From Mesorhizobium sp. GbtcB19 (GTDB taxonomy: Bacteria > Pseudomonadota > Alphaproteobacteria > Rhizobiales > Rhizobiaceae), in assembly GCF_019091085.1 (NCBI RefSeq), contig NZ_JAGXJY010000033.1, positions 1 through 36,180 on the forward strand: a stretch of 36,180 bases of DNA. Direction: 5' to 3'. Of the stretch, positions 1 to 7,472 are shown one piece after another. Below the pieces are notes generated by a model that had not been told where the DNA came from, searched no databases, and was given only the letters and a program-made list of their open reading frames with translations. How positions within the stretch are numbered: position 1 is the stretch's first letter; the number at the start of each line of letters is the position of its first letter. Both the position numbers and the translations under genes were made by a program.

Positions 1-433
1 CGGAAAGCTGCTTGGGATAGGCGTCCTCGAATCCCGCCAGGCCGACCGCCTGGACGAAATGCGCCACCAGCCCGCTCTTTTCTGCTTTCGACAAGGCGCT
101 CTTTTCCAGCGCGAAGCGGATATTGCCCTGCACCGTCATCCATTCAAACAGGCTGTACGACTGAAAGACGAACCCGCGGTTGCGACCGGGGCCCGAGACC
201 GGAACGCCGTCGATCCTGATCTCGCCGGAGGTCGGCTCGTCGAGCCCTCCCACCATGTTGAGCAGCGTCGATTTTCCGCAGCCCGTCGTACCGACGATGG
301 AAACGAACTCGTTCTCCCGAATATCGACGTCGATGCGCTCGATGGCGACCAGCGGCGCGGCATTCACCTTAAAAATCTTCCCCACGCCGTCGATGGCGAC
401 CTTGGGCATCGGCCTGATCTGCATCATCGACAT
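1..433 (-). CDS. ABC transporter ATP-binding protein, SsuB/TauB type (partial, C-terminus off the left edge)
   Basis: This is the ATPase that would power the importer encoded just upstream. The visible 144 residues begin MSMMQIRPMPKVAID. They contain a Walker A loop GTTGCGKST (about residues 45-53) and the Q-loop FVFQSYSLFEWMTV, where SLF-W is typical of nitrate/taurine/sulfonate/aliphatic-amide importers. The ABC signature, Walker B and H-loop lie beyond the window. The ATG falls one base after the TGA of the permease gene, so the two are translationally coupled. Walker A reads GTTGCGKST rather than the usual GPSGCGKST, a common harmless variant. Substrate class is inferred from subfamily and from the amidohydrolase gene in the same operon. 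Confidence 0.9.
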   Translation of the reverse strand, partial: MSMMQIRPMPKVAIDGVGKIFKVNAAPLVAIERIDVDIRENEFVSIVGTTGCGKSTLLNMVGGLDEPTSGEIRIDGVPVSGPGRNRGFVFQSYSLFEWMTVQGNIRFALEKSALSKAEKSGLVAHFVQAVGLAGFEDAYPKQLS

Positions 434-434
434 G

Positions 435-1277
435 TCACCGCGTCTGGCTGTTCCAGCGGAACAGCGATTGGCCGGTCTTCTTGAACAGATAGTCGGTCAA
501 AAGCCCGAGCACTCCGATGAACAGCGTGCCGAACAGGATCGTGTCCGTCGCCAGGTAGCGCTGCGCATCCATGATGCGCCGCCCCAGCCCCTCGCTGGCG
601 GCGACCAGCTCGGCAACCACCAGATAGGTCCAGGTCCAGCCTATGGTTATGCGGAACGTGTCCCATATGCCTGGAGAGGCTGCCGGCAGAATGATGCGGC
701 GCAGGATCTCGCTGTTGCTGAAGCCCAGCGTCTGGCCCGCCCGTATCAGGTTCATGTCGATGTTCTTCACGTTGTCCATGATCATCAGCGACTGCTGGAA
801 GAACGTGCCGAGAAAGAGGATCAGGATCTTCTGCGTGTCGCCGATGCCCGCCCATAGGATCGACAGAGGTATCAGCGCCACGATCGGCATGTAGCGTACC
901 GTCGAAATCAATGGCTCGAGGCCACCTTCGATGAGCCGGTAGTTCCCCATCAGTATGCCGATCGGAACGGCGACGGCCGTCGCCGCGAGCCAGCCGATGA
1001 CGATGCGGTATATGCTGACCGAAGCGTCGGCGAAGAGGATGCCCTCCTGGACCTGGCGCCAACCCTCCATCAGAACAGCCATCGGGCTCGGCAGGAACAG
1101 GGGCCGCACGACGCCCAATGACGTCACCAGCCACCATGACAGCAACAGCAGGATCGGCACCACCAGCCCTGCTGCCGAGAAAATGCCGCTGGGTATTTCC
1201 TGTCTCAGCCGCAGCAGGCCCCTTTTGGGCTTTCGCGACGAGCGGACGGTTTCAGACTGAAGCACATCGTTCTCCAT
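435..1277 (-). CDS. ABC transporter permease, SsuC/TauC family
   Basis: A 280-residue integral membrane subunit of an SsuABC/TauABC-type importer. After a basic cytoplasmic N-terminus there is a hydrophobic segment at about 35-55 (VVPILLLLSWWLVTSL) and the segment VVRPLFLPSPMAVL typical of the family, followed by about five further membrane spans. The EAA-like loop that docks on the ATPase is AGQTLGFSNSEILRRIILPAASPGI (written here only as its core, about residues 178-202). Length and layout are normal for the family. It lies between the binding-protein gene and the ATPase gene. The start ATG at 1277 is 45 bases downstream of the binding-protein stop, behind a strong hairpin. Confidence 0.93.
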   Translation of the reverse strand: MENDVLQSETVRSSRKPKRGLLRLRQEIPSGIFSAAGLVVPILLLLSWWLVTSLGVVRPLFLPSPMAVLMEGWRQVQEGILFADASVSIYRIVIGWLAATAVAVPIGILMGNYRLIEGGLEPLISTVRYMPIVALIPLSILWAGIGDTQKILILFLGTFFQQSLMIMDNVKNIDMNLIRAGQTLGFSNSEILRRIILPAASPGIWDTFRITIGWTWTYLVVAELVAASEGLGRRIMDAQRYLATDTILFGTLFIGVLGLLTDYLFKKTGQSLFRWNSQTR

Positions 1278-1287
1278 CGGACGAATA

Positions 1288-1315
1288 CCGCGGCGCCCGT
1301 TGGCGCGCGCCGCGG
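1288..1315 (-). other. GC-rich hairpin between binding-protein and permease genes
   Basis: Perfect 9-bp inverted repeat CCGCGGCGC / GCGCCGCGG (arms 1288-1296 and 1307-1315, 10-base loop) in the 45-base gap after the binding-protein stop. There is no T-run, so it is more likely an mRNA-stabilising or partial attenuation structure than a true terminator. Such structures often let the binding protein accumulate above the membrane subunits (inference). Confidence 0.6.
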
Positions 1316-1322
1316 CAGTTAC

Positions 1323-2282
1323 CTATTTCGCAACCGCATTGAGCTCGTCGAGCGCCAGGAGATCGCCTGCGGGTGGTATCTTCTTGATCTCATCCGGTTT
1401 CGTGGCGTGCATGATCTCGCCGATCTCCTGGATGGTCGATTGAAAGTCGCCTTTCAGGAATTCCTTGTTCTCGGCCACATTGTAGAGGCGCACGCCCTTG
1501 AACGCGGGCTCGAATTCCTTCATCGGACTGCCAACCGCCTTGGCGATGAGTTCGCCTCCTTCCGCGGGATTCGCGCGGATGAAGCCGATCGCGTCGTCCC
1601 AGGCGCGGATCAGGCCCTCCACATCTTTCGGATGCGCCTTGATCCAATCCGATCTGGCGGTCAGCATGTCGGAGATCAGCCCGGGTTTTTGCGCGGCGCT
1701 GAAGATCACTTTGTAGCTGTCGTCCTGGGCAAGGGCGGTGGAGATGTAAGGCTCGTAAGTGACCGCTGCATCCACATGACCCGCGATCAGGGCGAGGCCC
1801 GCCTCCGAGGCGCCCATGGGCACGTGCTCGATATCGGCCAGCGTCATACCGTTCGCCTTGAGAGCGTAGTTGATGAGCAGATCGCTGGTGCTTCCGCTTT
1901 CAAAGGCCACCTTCTTGCCTTTGAGGGCGGCGATCGTGCCGATCCCGTTGCCTGCCAGGACGGCATCGGCCTGGAAGGACACGTCCATCACCAGAAAGCC
2001 CTTCTGGTCGAACCCCTGGTTGAATTTTGCGATCATGCCGTTGGTGGCGCCGGCGACGACGTCGAGGTTGCCGCTGGCCAGAGCCGCCGCCAGATCCTGA
2101 TCCCAATTGAACATGGTCAGGGCCACATCGACGCCGTTCTTCTCGAAGAAGCCCTTTTCCTTGGCCACCCAGAGCGGGCCATAACCCAGCCAGGGCTGCA
2201 GCCCAAGCTTGACTGTATCCGCGCAGGCGGCGCTGACGGTTGCCGCGACGACGATCGCCGCCAGTCCCAATTTCTTCAGCAT
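1323..2282 (-). CDS. ABC transporter substrate-binding protein, SsuA/TauA (NMT1-like) family
   Basis: A 319-residue periplasmic binding protein. It starts MLKKLGLAAIVVAATVSAACA, a clear Sec signal peptide with likely cleavage after about residue 21. The mature part opens VKLGLQPWLGYGPLWVAKEKGFF, the hallmark of sulfonate/taurine/nitrate/riboflavin-precursor binding proteins, and carries the usual FESGSTSDLLINYAL and VTYEPYIS elements. The ATG at 2282 is chosen because a GAGGAG ribosome-binding site lies about 8 bases upstream and it places the signal peptide at the N-terminus; the frame stays open further upstream without a sensible protein. It follows the formamidase-like gene by 40 bases. 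The ligand is unknown; an amide or its product is plausible from context. Confidence 0.92.
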   Translation of the reverse strand: MLKKLGLAAIVVAATVSAACADTVKLGLQPWLGYGPLWVAKEKGFFEKNGVDVALTMFNWDQDLAAALASGNLDVVAGATNGMIAKFNQGFDQKGFLVMDVSFQADAVLAGNGIGTIAALKGKKVAFESGSTSDLLINYALKANGMTLADIEHVPMGASEAGLALIAGHVDAAVTYEPYISTALAQDDSYKVIFSAAQKPGLISDMLTARSDWIKAHPKDVEGLIRAWDDAIGFIRANPAEGGELIAKAVGSPMKEFEPAFKGVRLYNVAENKEFLKGDFQSTIQEIGEIMHATKPDEIKKIPPAGDLLALDELNAVAK

Positions 2283-2322
2283 TTCAGTTCTCCTCATGAG
2301 GTTGATCGCCCGGCTCCGGAGT

Positions 2323-4371
2323 TCACCTCCTGTTTTGCGATGCCGAGAGATGGTTGAGCAGGTTGAGTGTGATCCTCCCCACATCGTTCATTGCTTTGCC
2401 GGCAGGCAGGGCGCCGCACCAGGCGACCGAACTGGCGGAAAAGATCAGCCCGCCGGCGGCGAGATTTCGCAGGGTCATTTCGGCGCAGCGACGGCCGGCG
2501 CGTTCCGCCTCTCCGCCCTCGTACCAGCGGGAGGGGTCCTGAAAGAAATCAGCGGGGAAATTCGTCGCGCGCGCGACCACGACAGTGTCGGGCGACGTGC
2601 CCAGGGCCCGGTTGGTCGCATCCACTTCGTATCCCGCGGCCGCGCCCAGCACGATGCCTTCCGAACCAAAGGTCCCACTTTCAACGCCTTCGAACAGCCA
2701 TGCACACTCCGGCGCATGGCTTTCTGGCGTGCGCGTGAATGGGCGCGCGCCGTCGAAGCCCATCAGCGAGATGGCCCCGCCGACCAGCGAAAACTCGCCC
2801 CGGCCCCGGGAGCGCAGGTGGCCTCCAGGCTCATTGGTTATCGACAGATATTGCTCGCTGATCGGACCGTCCCAGGTGCGCCCCGATTCCAGAGGCGAGC
2901 GTCGCAATTCCATCAGGTCGTCCTTGAAGGCGACCGTTCCGGCAAAGCCGTTTCCGCCAAGATAGGCGATGCTGCCGCCCTCGACCGCAAACCGCCGCAG
3001 CGCCCCTTCTATCTCGGTCGACATGTATTCCGGATGGCTTCCGGTCACGACCGCCCGGTGCCCGCGAAGGGCTTCGATCCCATGCCGATGCAGATCGTGA
3101 TCGGTGACGATATCGAGCGCGATGCCGTTCTCGTTGCAGAACCTGAGGAAATGCAGATCGACCGGCAGGTTGTGAGGGCAGCCGCACAGGGGGTAGTTGT
3201 AGTCGTCCCGCAACGTCACCTTGGGTCTGCGATAGGAGCAGATCGACACGCCGCTGAGATCGGAGTGGTAGTCGTAGAGCGACTTGAGGCCGTTTGCGAT
3301 GGCAAAACGGTGTCCGCGGTCGTCACACTTCCATTCATAGAGATGGTCGGGGAGATATTCGTCCGCGTAAGCAAGGTAGGTCGCGGTCGGCAGCAGATAA
3401 AGCAGCGGTGACGATACGCGCGCGGCGACGACGAAGAACACGATGCGCTCGTAGCCGCCGTCCCATTCGACCTGGAATGCGTATACACCCTGCTTAGCAT
3501 CCTCGGGCACCACGGCGCGGTGGGAAGCGGGCCATTGGAGCGGTCCCATGTCATCGTCATGGCAATGGATGGCATTGTAGTGCGAAGGAACGAGCCGGGG
3601 GTCGAAGCTCGATCCGTCCCAGCGCGCCGATGTCACGCAGAACGTGGGCTGATTGATCACATCGAGCATCAGCGGACCAGGCCCGCCTGACGAAAGGATC
3701 GGTCCCGTCGGCAGCAGAGTCGGGAAATCCCAGGCGATTGGCCCCTGAGAGGTCTCCAGCCGAATGGCCGCAAATCTCGCATTGAGCGTGAGTCCGTTTC
3801 GAGAGCTGTCCGCTCCGAAGAGGATGTCCCGTCCCCGCGGATGCCATTCGGCGTCGCGCAAACGCTGCTTGAATTCATAAGGGGCAAGCAGATCGTGCGA
3901 TCTGAGCCTGAAGAATGGCTCGCCCTCATGCAGGCCGAGCTCGGCGGTTAGCCAGACTCCTTGCGGTGCCTTCTCGGTGAACAGAAGATTCCCCTGCGTC
4001 TCCAGTGCAATCGCCCCATCGCGTAGGCTGAGCCGAAAGGAGCCGGCTTCCAGTATCGTGCGCAGCCCCGTGTTGCGGGTGAGCAGCAACTCGAAGCGGA
4101 TGCCCTTGAGGGCGGGCACCTTTGCAAGCTCCTCCGCACGCAGGCGAAGGTACGATCCGTGATCGAAGCTGCGATGCGCGTCTGGCTCCGATGTCGCCTC
4201 GATTGGCCAAGTCACAAATTCCGCGGCTTGCGTGTCCAGCCGACATATCCGCACGCGTCGCACCGGCTGGTCGCAGGAAAGACCAAGCTCCACCTGCTGG
4301 CCGGGCGTCACGCTCCATGGCGCGGCGTAGCCGACCGCACTCATCGCTCCATGATCAACCAAGCCGCGCAT
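2323..4371 (-). CDS. N,N-dimethylformamidase large-subunit-like amidohydrolase (DmfA2 family)
   Basis: A 682-residue protein resembling the large (beta) subunit of N,N-dimethylformamidase, which hydrolyses formamides to formate and amine. Recognised elements are an N-terminal beta-rich region (about 15-215), LLPTATYLAYADEYLPDH (327-343), YDYHSD (366-371), and VVTGSHPEYMS (441-451) leading into a GATase-like C-terminal domain (GGSIAYLGGNGF about 465-476). The characterised Paracoccus enzyme uses a two-tyrosine, one-carboxylate iron site plus a catalytic His two residues before the Glu; here His446-Pro-Glu448 fits, with Tyr332/335 and Tyr366/368 as candidate tyrosines. No small-subunit gene is visible. 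The start at 4371 has GAGAGG 8 bases upstream; Met10 (4344) is an alternative. It is the first gene of an operon with an ABC importer. The true substrate is not proven. Confidence 0.85.
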   Translation of the reverse strand: MRGLVDHGAMSAVGYAAPWSVTPGQQVELGLSCDQPVRRVRICRLDTQAAEFVTWPIEATSEPDAHRSFDHGSYLRLRAEELAKVPALKGIRFELLLTRNTGLRTILEAGSFRLSLRDGAIALETQGNLLFTEKAPQGVWLTAELGLHEGEPFFRLRSHDLLAPYEFKQRLRDAEWHPRGRDILFGADSSRNGLTLNARFAAIRLETSQGPIAWDFPTLLPTGPILSSGGPGPLMLDVINQPTFCVTSARWDGSSFDPRLVPSHYNAIHCHDDDMGPLQWPASHRAVVPEDAKQGVYAFQVEWDGGYERIVFFVVAARVSSPLLYLLPTATYLAYADEYLPDHLYEWKCDDRGHRFAIANGLKSLYDYHSDLSGVSICSYRRPKVTLRDDYNYPLCGCPHNLPVDLHFLRFCNENGIALDIVTDHDLHRHGIEALRGHRAVVTGSHPEYMSTEIEGALRRFAVEGGSIAYLGGNGFAGTVAFKDDLMELRRSPLESGRTWDGPISEQYLSITNEPGGHLRSRGRGEFSLVGGAISLMGFDGARPFTRTPESHAPECAWLFEGVESGTFGSEGIVLGAAAGYEVDATNRALGTSPDTVVVARATNFPADFFQDPSRWYEGGEAERAGRRCAEMTLRNLAAGGLIFSASSVAWCGALPAGKAMNDVGRITLNLLNHLSASQNRR

Positions 4372-4490
4372 CGATCACGCCTCTCAAATCCATGAACGGC
4401 AGAGCGACCGCGCGATCTTGATTACTGGTCAACCGGTTATCTCGCATACCCCTCAATCTCCATAAGATTACTTTCACGTAGCATATTGTC

Positions 4491-4504
4491 GGGGTATATA
4501 CCCC
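4491..4504. promoter_or_regulatory. Perfect 14-bp palindrome GGGGTATATACCCC, candidate operator
   Basis: A fully self-complementary 14-mer about 120 bases upstream of the formamidase-like gene, in the 664-base non-coding stretch 4372-5036. Its GGTATATACC core resembles GntR-type operators. A second short palindrome AACCGGTT lies at 4431-4438, nearer the gene. No GntR gene is in the window, so the binding protein is unknown. Apart from these and the LysR remnant, I recognise nothing else in 4372-4727. Confidence 0.45.
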
Positions 4505-4727
4505 CGATGGGGTAGGGTGCCGATGGTTTTGGAATATTCGGATCGCTCCGAGTGGCGGCCAGCGAAGCGGCGCCCCTGAGGCCTGGCCCTTCAGCCTTTC
4601 GGCCCACCATCGTCGCCAACAGGTTCGCAAGGCATCGGCCTGCGCGTCACGAGACGCACGCTCGACCCATGCCCTGGACCGCCAGCCGTTTGAGCCGTCA
4701 CCTTGCGGTGGCCGGGATCGTCAATCC

Positions 4728-4934
4728 CTAGCCTTGGGCATGGGCCGAGACTTCAGCCTGGGCCCAGGCCCTGAATGCAAGGATCTTCTGCCGGTTCATG
4801 GCCTCAGCGGGACATACGATATGGAATGCATAGGGGCCGCGAACCGACAAGGCTCCGAACGGGCGAACGAGGGTGCCCGCCTTCAAATCCTCTCCGGCAA
4901 GAACAGAACCTGCCAATGCTACGCCTGCAATATG
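4728..4934 (-). pseudogene. C-terminal remnant of a LysR-family (GcvA-like) regulator
   Basis: The minus-strand frame closed by TAG at 4728 reads HIAGVALAGSVLAGEDLKAG followed by TLVRPFGALSVRGPYAFHIV and ends RAWAQAEVSAHAQG. This is the end of the effector domain of GcvA-like LysR regulators (G-VALA---L---DL-AG-LVRPF, then Y--V-P, then FR-W---E). An in-frame TGA at 4935-4937 cuts it off and no helix-turn-helix or dimerisation domain is found upstream, so only about 68 codons survive. It may be the lost regulator of the adjacent formamidase-like operon, or debris from a rearrangement. The 3' end is intact. Confidence 0.7.
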
Positions 4935-5036
4935 TCAGCGCTCTGCACACAGTGTCTCAGTGAATTATAGATTCGCGGGGCGGGTTTTCGCCGCCGCTGC
5001 GCTCAGCTGAGGCCCTGACTTCCGATAAGCCTGCCG

Positions 5037-5852
5037 TCAGGAAGCGGCCGATTGCATGCGTCTGCGGGCATCGATGGCGCTGCGGTCATAGCCGAGATTC
5101 CAGGAGATGCGCAGGCTGGCTTTGAGCAGAGCCTCGATCTGAGCCTGGTCCGGCGCCGGCTTGATGTTCTGAACCGAGCCGACAATGGCAACCGTGCCGG
5201 CAACATCCCCCATGCGATCGAAGATAGGGGCCGCCACGGCGTTGATGCCGAACGTCTCCTCGTTGGGCGCGGTGATGAAGCCTTGCGCCCGCGCTTGCTC
5301 CAGCTCGGCTTCCAGTTTCGCCGCATCGACGATGGTGTGATCGGTCAAGCGGGTAAGGCCCTGGCGCAGCACGTGCTGGAGCAGCGAGCGATTGCTGAAG
5401 GCAAGCGCCACCTTGCCCTGGGCGGTGCCGTGCAGGATCAGCTCGCTGCCCTGTCTCACGCCGATCTCCAGGTTGGATTTGCCGAACACCGTGCGCAGCA
5501 CGACCAGCGACCGGTTGCGCAACGCCGAGACGACGACGGTCTCGCCGATCTCGTCGCGCAGCGCGGCGATCGCGTCGGCCGAGGCGGTCAGCAACTCGAT
5601 CCGGCCGGCCGCGACCTGACCTATCAGATAGGACCGGGTGCCGAGCTTGTAGCGGGCCGAGACCGCGTTCTGGTCGACATAGCCACGCTCCACCAGCGTC
5701 TGCAGATGGCGGAAGACCGTTCCCTTGGTCGTGCCGAGCAGGGCTGCCAGCTCGCTCACGCCCACCTCGCCGGGCACCGCGGCGACCGCCTCGAGCACGT
5801 CGAAGGCAAGCTGGACCGATTTCACGCCGCTGTCAGACCGTGCCGTCGTCAT
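5037..5852 (-). CDS. IclR-family transcriptional regulator (copy 1)
   Basis: A 271-residue one-component regulator. A winged helix-turn-helix occupies about residues 8-75 (VKSVQLAFDVLEAVAAVPGE, GVSELAALLGTTKGTVFRHL) and an IclR effector-binding GAF-like domain about 80-250 (GETVVVSALRNRS, GTAQGKVALAFS, FGINAVAAPIFD, GTVAIVGS). It is clearly paralogous to the IclR protein at 13036-13866: the recognition helix TTKGTVFRHLQTLV and the ending SWNLGY are shared. It is the last gene on the minus strand of the catabolic block, 143 bases after the acetylpolyamine amidohydrolase, so it may have its own promoter. A perfect AGCACGTGCT palindrome sits in that gap at 5900-5909. Ligand unknown. Confidence 0.93.
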   Translation of the reverse strand: MTTARSDSGVKSVQLAFDVLEAVAAVPGEVGVSELAALLGTTKGTVFRHLQTLVERGYVDQNAVSARYKLGTRSYLIGQVAAGRIELLTASADAIAALRDEIGETVVVSALRNRSLVVLRTVFGKSNLEIGVRQGSELILHGTAQGKVALAFSNRSLLQHVLRQGLTRLTDHTIVDAAKLEAELEQARAQGFITAPNEETFGINAVAAPIFDRMGDVAGTVAIVGSVQNIKPAPDQAQIEALLKASLRISWNLGYDRSAIDARRRMQSAAS

Positions 5853-5995
5853 GTCGCTGTCTTCCCCCGCGTTCGCGTGCGCCGGCCTTGCCGACGTGAA
5901 GCACGTGCTCCGTGCTACCCCGACGTGTCCTCCAATACAAGATTCCGGCAGGCCGCCACCAGACGATCGACAATTCGCGTGTCGGCAGCGGCTCG

Positions 5996-7033
5996 CTAAC
6001 CCTGCTTCACGGTTTTCGCGAACACGGACAATACCGAGCGCAGCACAAGGCCCACCTCGGATACGGTGTAGCCGCCTTCCTGCACCAGCACCGTCGGCAG
6101 CCGCAGCGCGGCAAGACGGCGGGCGATCTCGACGAAGCCCTGCGAGGTGACGTCGAGCGAGCCAAGCAGGTCGCTTTCATGCGCATCGAGCCCGAGCGAA
6201 ACGACCAGGAAGCCGGCGTCGAATCGCCTGATGCGCTCGATGGCGATGTCGAGCGCAGCCAGATAGGCCGCGTCGCCGGAGCCGACCTTGAGCGGCAGGT
6301 TCAGGTTGAAACCCTCGCCCCTGCCGGTTCCGATCTCGTCGGCATGGCCGACGAAGAAGGGATAGGTCATATCGGGATCGCTGTGCAGCGACGCGAAGAA
6401 GACATCCTCGCGGTCGTAGAAGATGTGCTGCGTGCCATTGCCGTGATGGACGTCGATGTCGATGACGGCAACGCGGGCGTGGCGGGTCCGCGCCACCGTG
6501 GCGGCGATGGCCGCGTTGTTCAGAAAACAGAAGCCCTGGCCCATGTCGGCATGGGCGTGGTGGCCGGACGGGCGGCACAGTGCGTAAGCGACGGGCTCGC
6601 CCGCCAGCACGAGGCTCGCGGCATGGGCCGCGCTCGAGGCGGACCCGAGCGCTGCTGCCCAGGTCTGCGCAGTCAACGGCGAGACCATGTCGCCAAGATA
6701 ATATCCGGCCTGGCCGAGATAGTGCAGCGGCAGGCGCGCCCGAAAATGCCGCGTCGGGTAGATATTGGGCATCAAGGACGTCAGGCCCGGCATCATGTCC
6801 GGCCATCGGCCGGGCGCTTCGGCGACGAACTCCAGATAGCCGGGATCATGGACGCTCTTGAGGAGAGCGTCGGCGATGACCGGCGGCTCGATCAGGTCCA
6901 GTCCCATATCCCGCACCACGGCGATGAAGGCCTCCAACCGCTCCGGCGTGTCCTGGCTTTCGACGAGTTTGCCGCGAAAGAAGACCGGCGCGGATTTGTA
7001 CCCGCGTTGCAACGGAGAAACGACGGCGCGCAT
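5996..7033 (-). CDS. aphA: Acetylpolyamine amidohydrolase (histone-deacetylase superfamily), copy 1
   Basis: A 345-residue zinc amidohydrolase that removes acetyl groups from acetylated amines. The catalytic set is complete: tandem His158-His159 (GHHAHADMGQGFCFLNN), zinc ligands Asp194 and His196 (DIDVHHGNGTQ), Asp283 (LGLDAHESD) and transition-state Tyr322 (QEGGYTV). These positions match the Mycoplana ramosa acetylpolyamine amidohydrolase (H158/H159, D195, H197, D284, Y323; about 341 residues) almost residue for residue, including the N-terminal loop that narrows the active site in the dimer. The ATG at 7033 is preceded by GGAAAGGAAG. It lies 40 bases after the cupin gene. A long-chain amine or acetylated amino-acid substrate cannot be excluded. 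Confidence 0.92.
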   Translation of the reverse strand: MRAVVSPLQRGYKSAPVFFRGKLVESQDTPERLEAFIAVVRDMGLDLIEPPVIADALLKSVHDPGYLEFVAEAPGRWPDMMPGLTSLMPNIYPTRHFRARLPLHYLGQAGYYLGDMVSPLTAQTWAAALGSASSAAHAASLVLAGEPVAYALCRPSGHHAHADMGQGFCFLNNAAIAATVARTRHARVAVIDIDVHHGNGTQHIFYDREDVFFASLHSDPDMTYPFFVGHADEIGTGRGEGFNLNLPLKVGSGDAAYLAALDIAIERIRRFDAGFLVVSLGLDAHESDLLGSLDVTSQGFVEIARRLAALRLPTVLVQEGGYTVSEVGLVLRSVLSVFAKTVKQG

Positions 7034-7073
7034 AATCTTCCTTTCCAACGAAACCGGCGGCTTGCGGCGGCGG

Positions 7074-7424
7074 TCAGTCGTTCTTCGGCACAGGCGAGTA
7101 CTGCGGCCGCGCGGGCGTGAAGACGTCGATGTTGATGACCTCCTCGTTACCGACGACGACGGCATGGTGCATGACGTTCGGCGGGACGACGATCAGGCTG
7201 CCCGGCCCGAGGCGGCGGACCTCGTCGCCGACATGGAAATCGACGGTGCCGGAGACGATGTAGGCGATCTGCTCGTAGACATGCTTGTGCGGCTTCGGCT
7301 CGTGGTCGGGTTGAAGCCGGTGCATCGCAATGGTGGCGCTGTTGCCGGAGAAGGCCTTCTGGTCCACGCCGCTGCGAATCGTCTTCCATTCGATCGCGTT
7401 CCAATCGATGCCGTGGATGCTCAT
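7074..7424 (-). CDS. Small single-domain cupin
   Basis: A 116-residue protein with one cupin barrel. Cupin motif 1 is seen as PHKHVYEQIAYIVSGTVDFH (two His and the Glu, about residues 45-64) and motif 2 as GSLIVVPPNVMHH (about 75-87), giving a plausible three-His, one-Glu metal site. Such proteins act as small metal-dependent isomerases, dioxygenases or ligand sensors, and family alone does not decide. It lies between the DUF6282 hydrolase gene (48-base gap) and the amidohydrolase gene (40-base gap), so it is co-transcribed. The start ATG at 7424 has AGAGGA seven bases upstream. Specific function unknown. Confidence 0.85.
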   Translation of the reverse strand: MSIHGIDWNAIEWKTIRSGVDQKAFSGNSATIAMHRLQPDHEPKPHKHVYEQIAYIVSGTVDFHVGDEVRRLGPGSLIVVPPNVMHHAVVVGNEEVINIDVFTPARPQYSPVPKND

Positions 7425-7472
7425 GTCAGGATCCTCTGCCTTTTTGTGCCTTAGTCTGCCGGCGCAGCCCGT

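Noticed and set aside
5900..5909. AGCACGTGCT palindrome between IclR copy 1 and the amidohydrolase as a regulatory site
   Set aside because: Short, G/C-rich, and unrelated to the elements shared by the other promoters; chance occurrence is plausible, so it is only mentioned in the gene entry.
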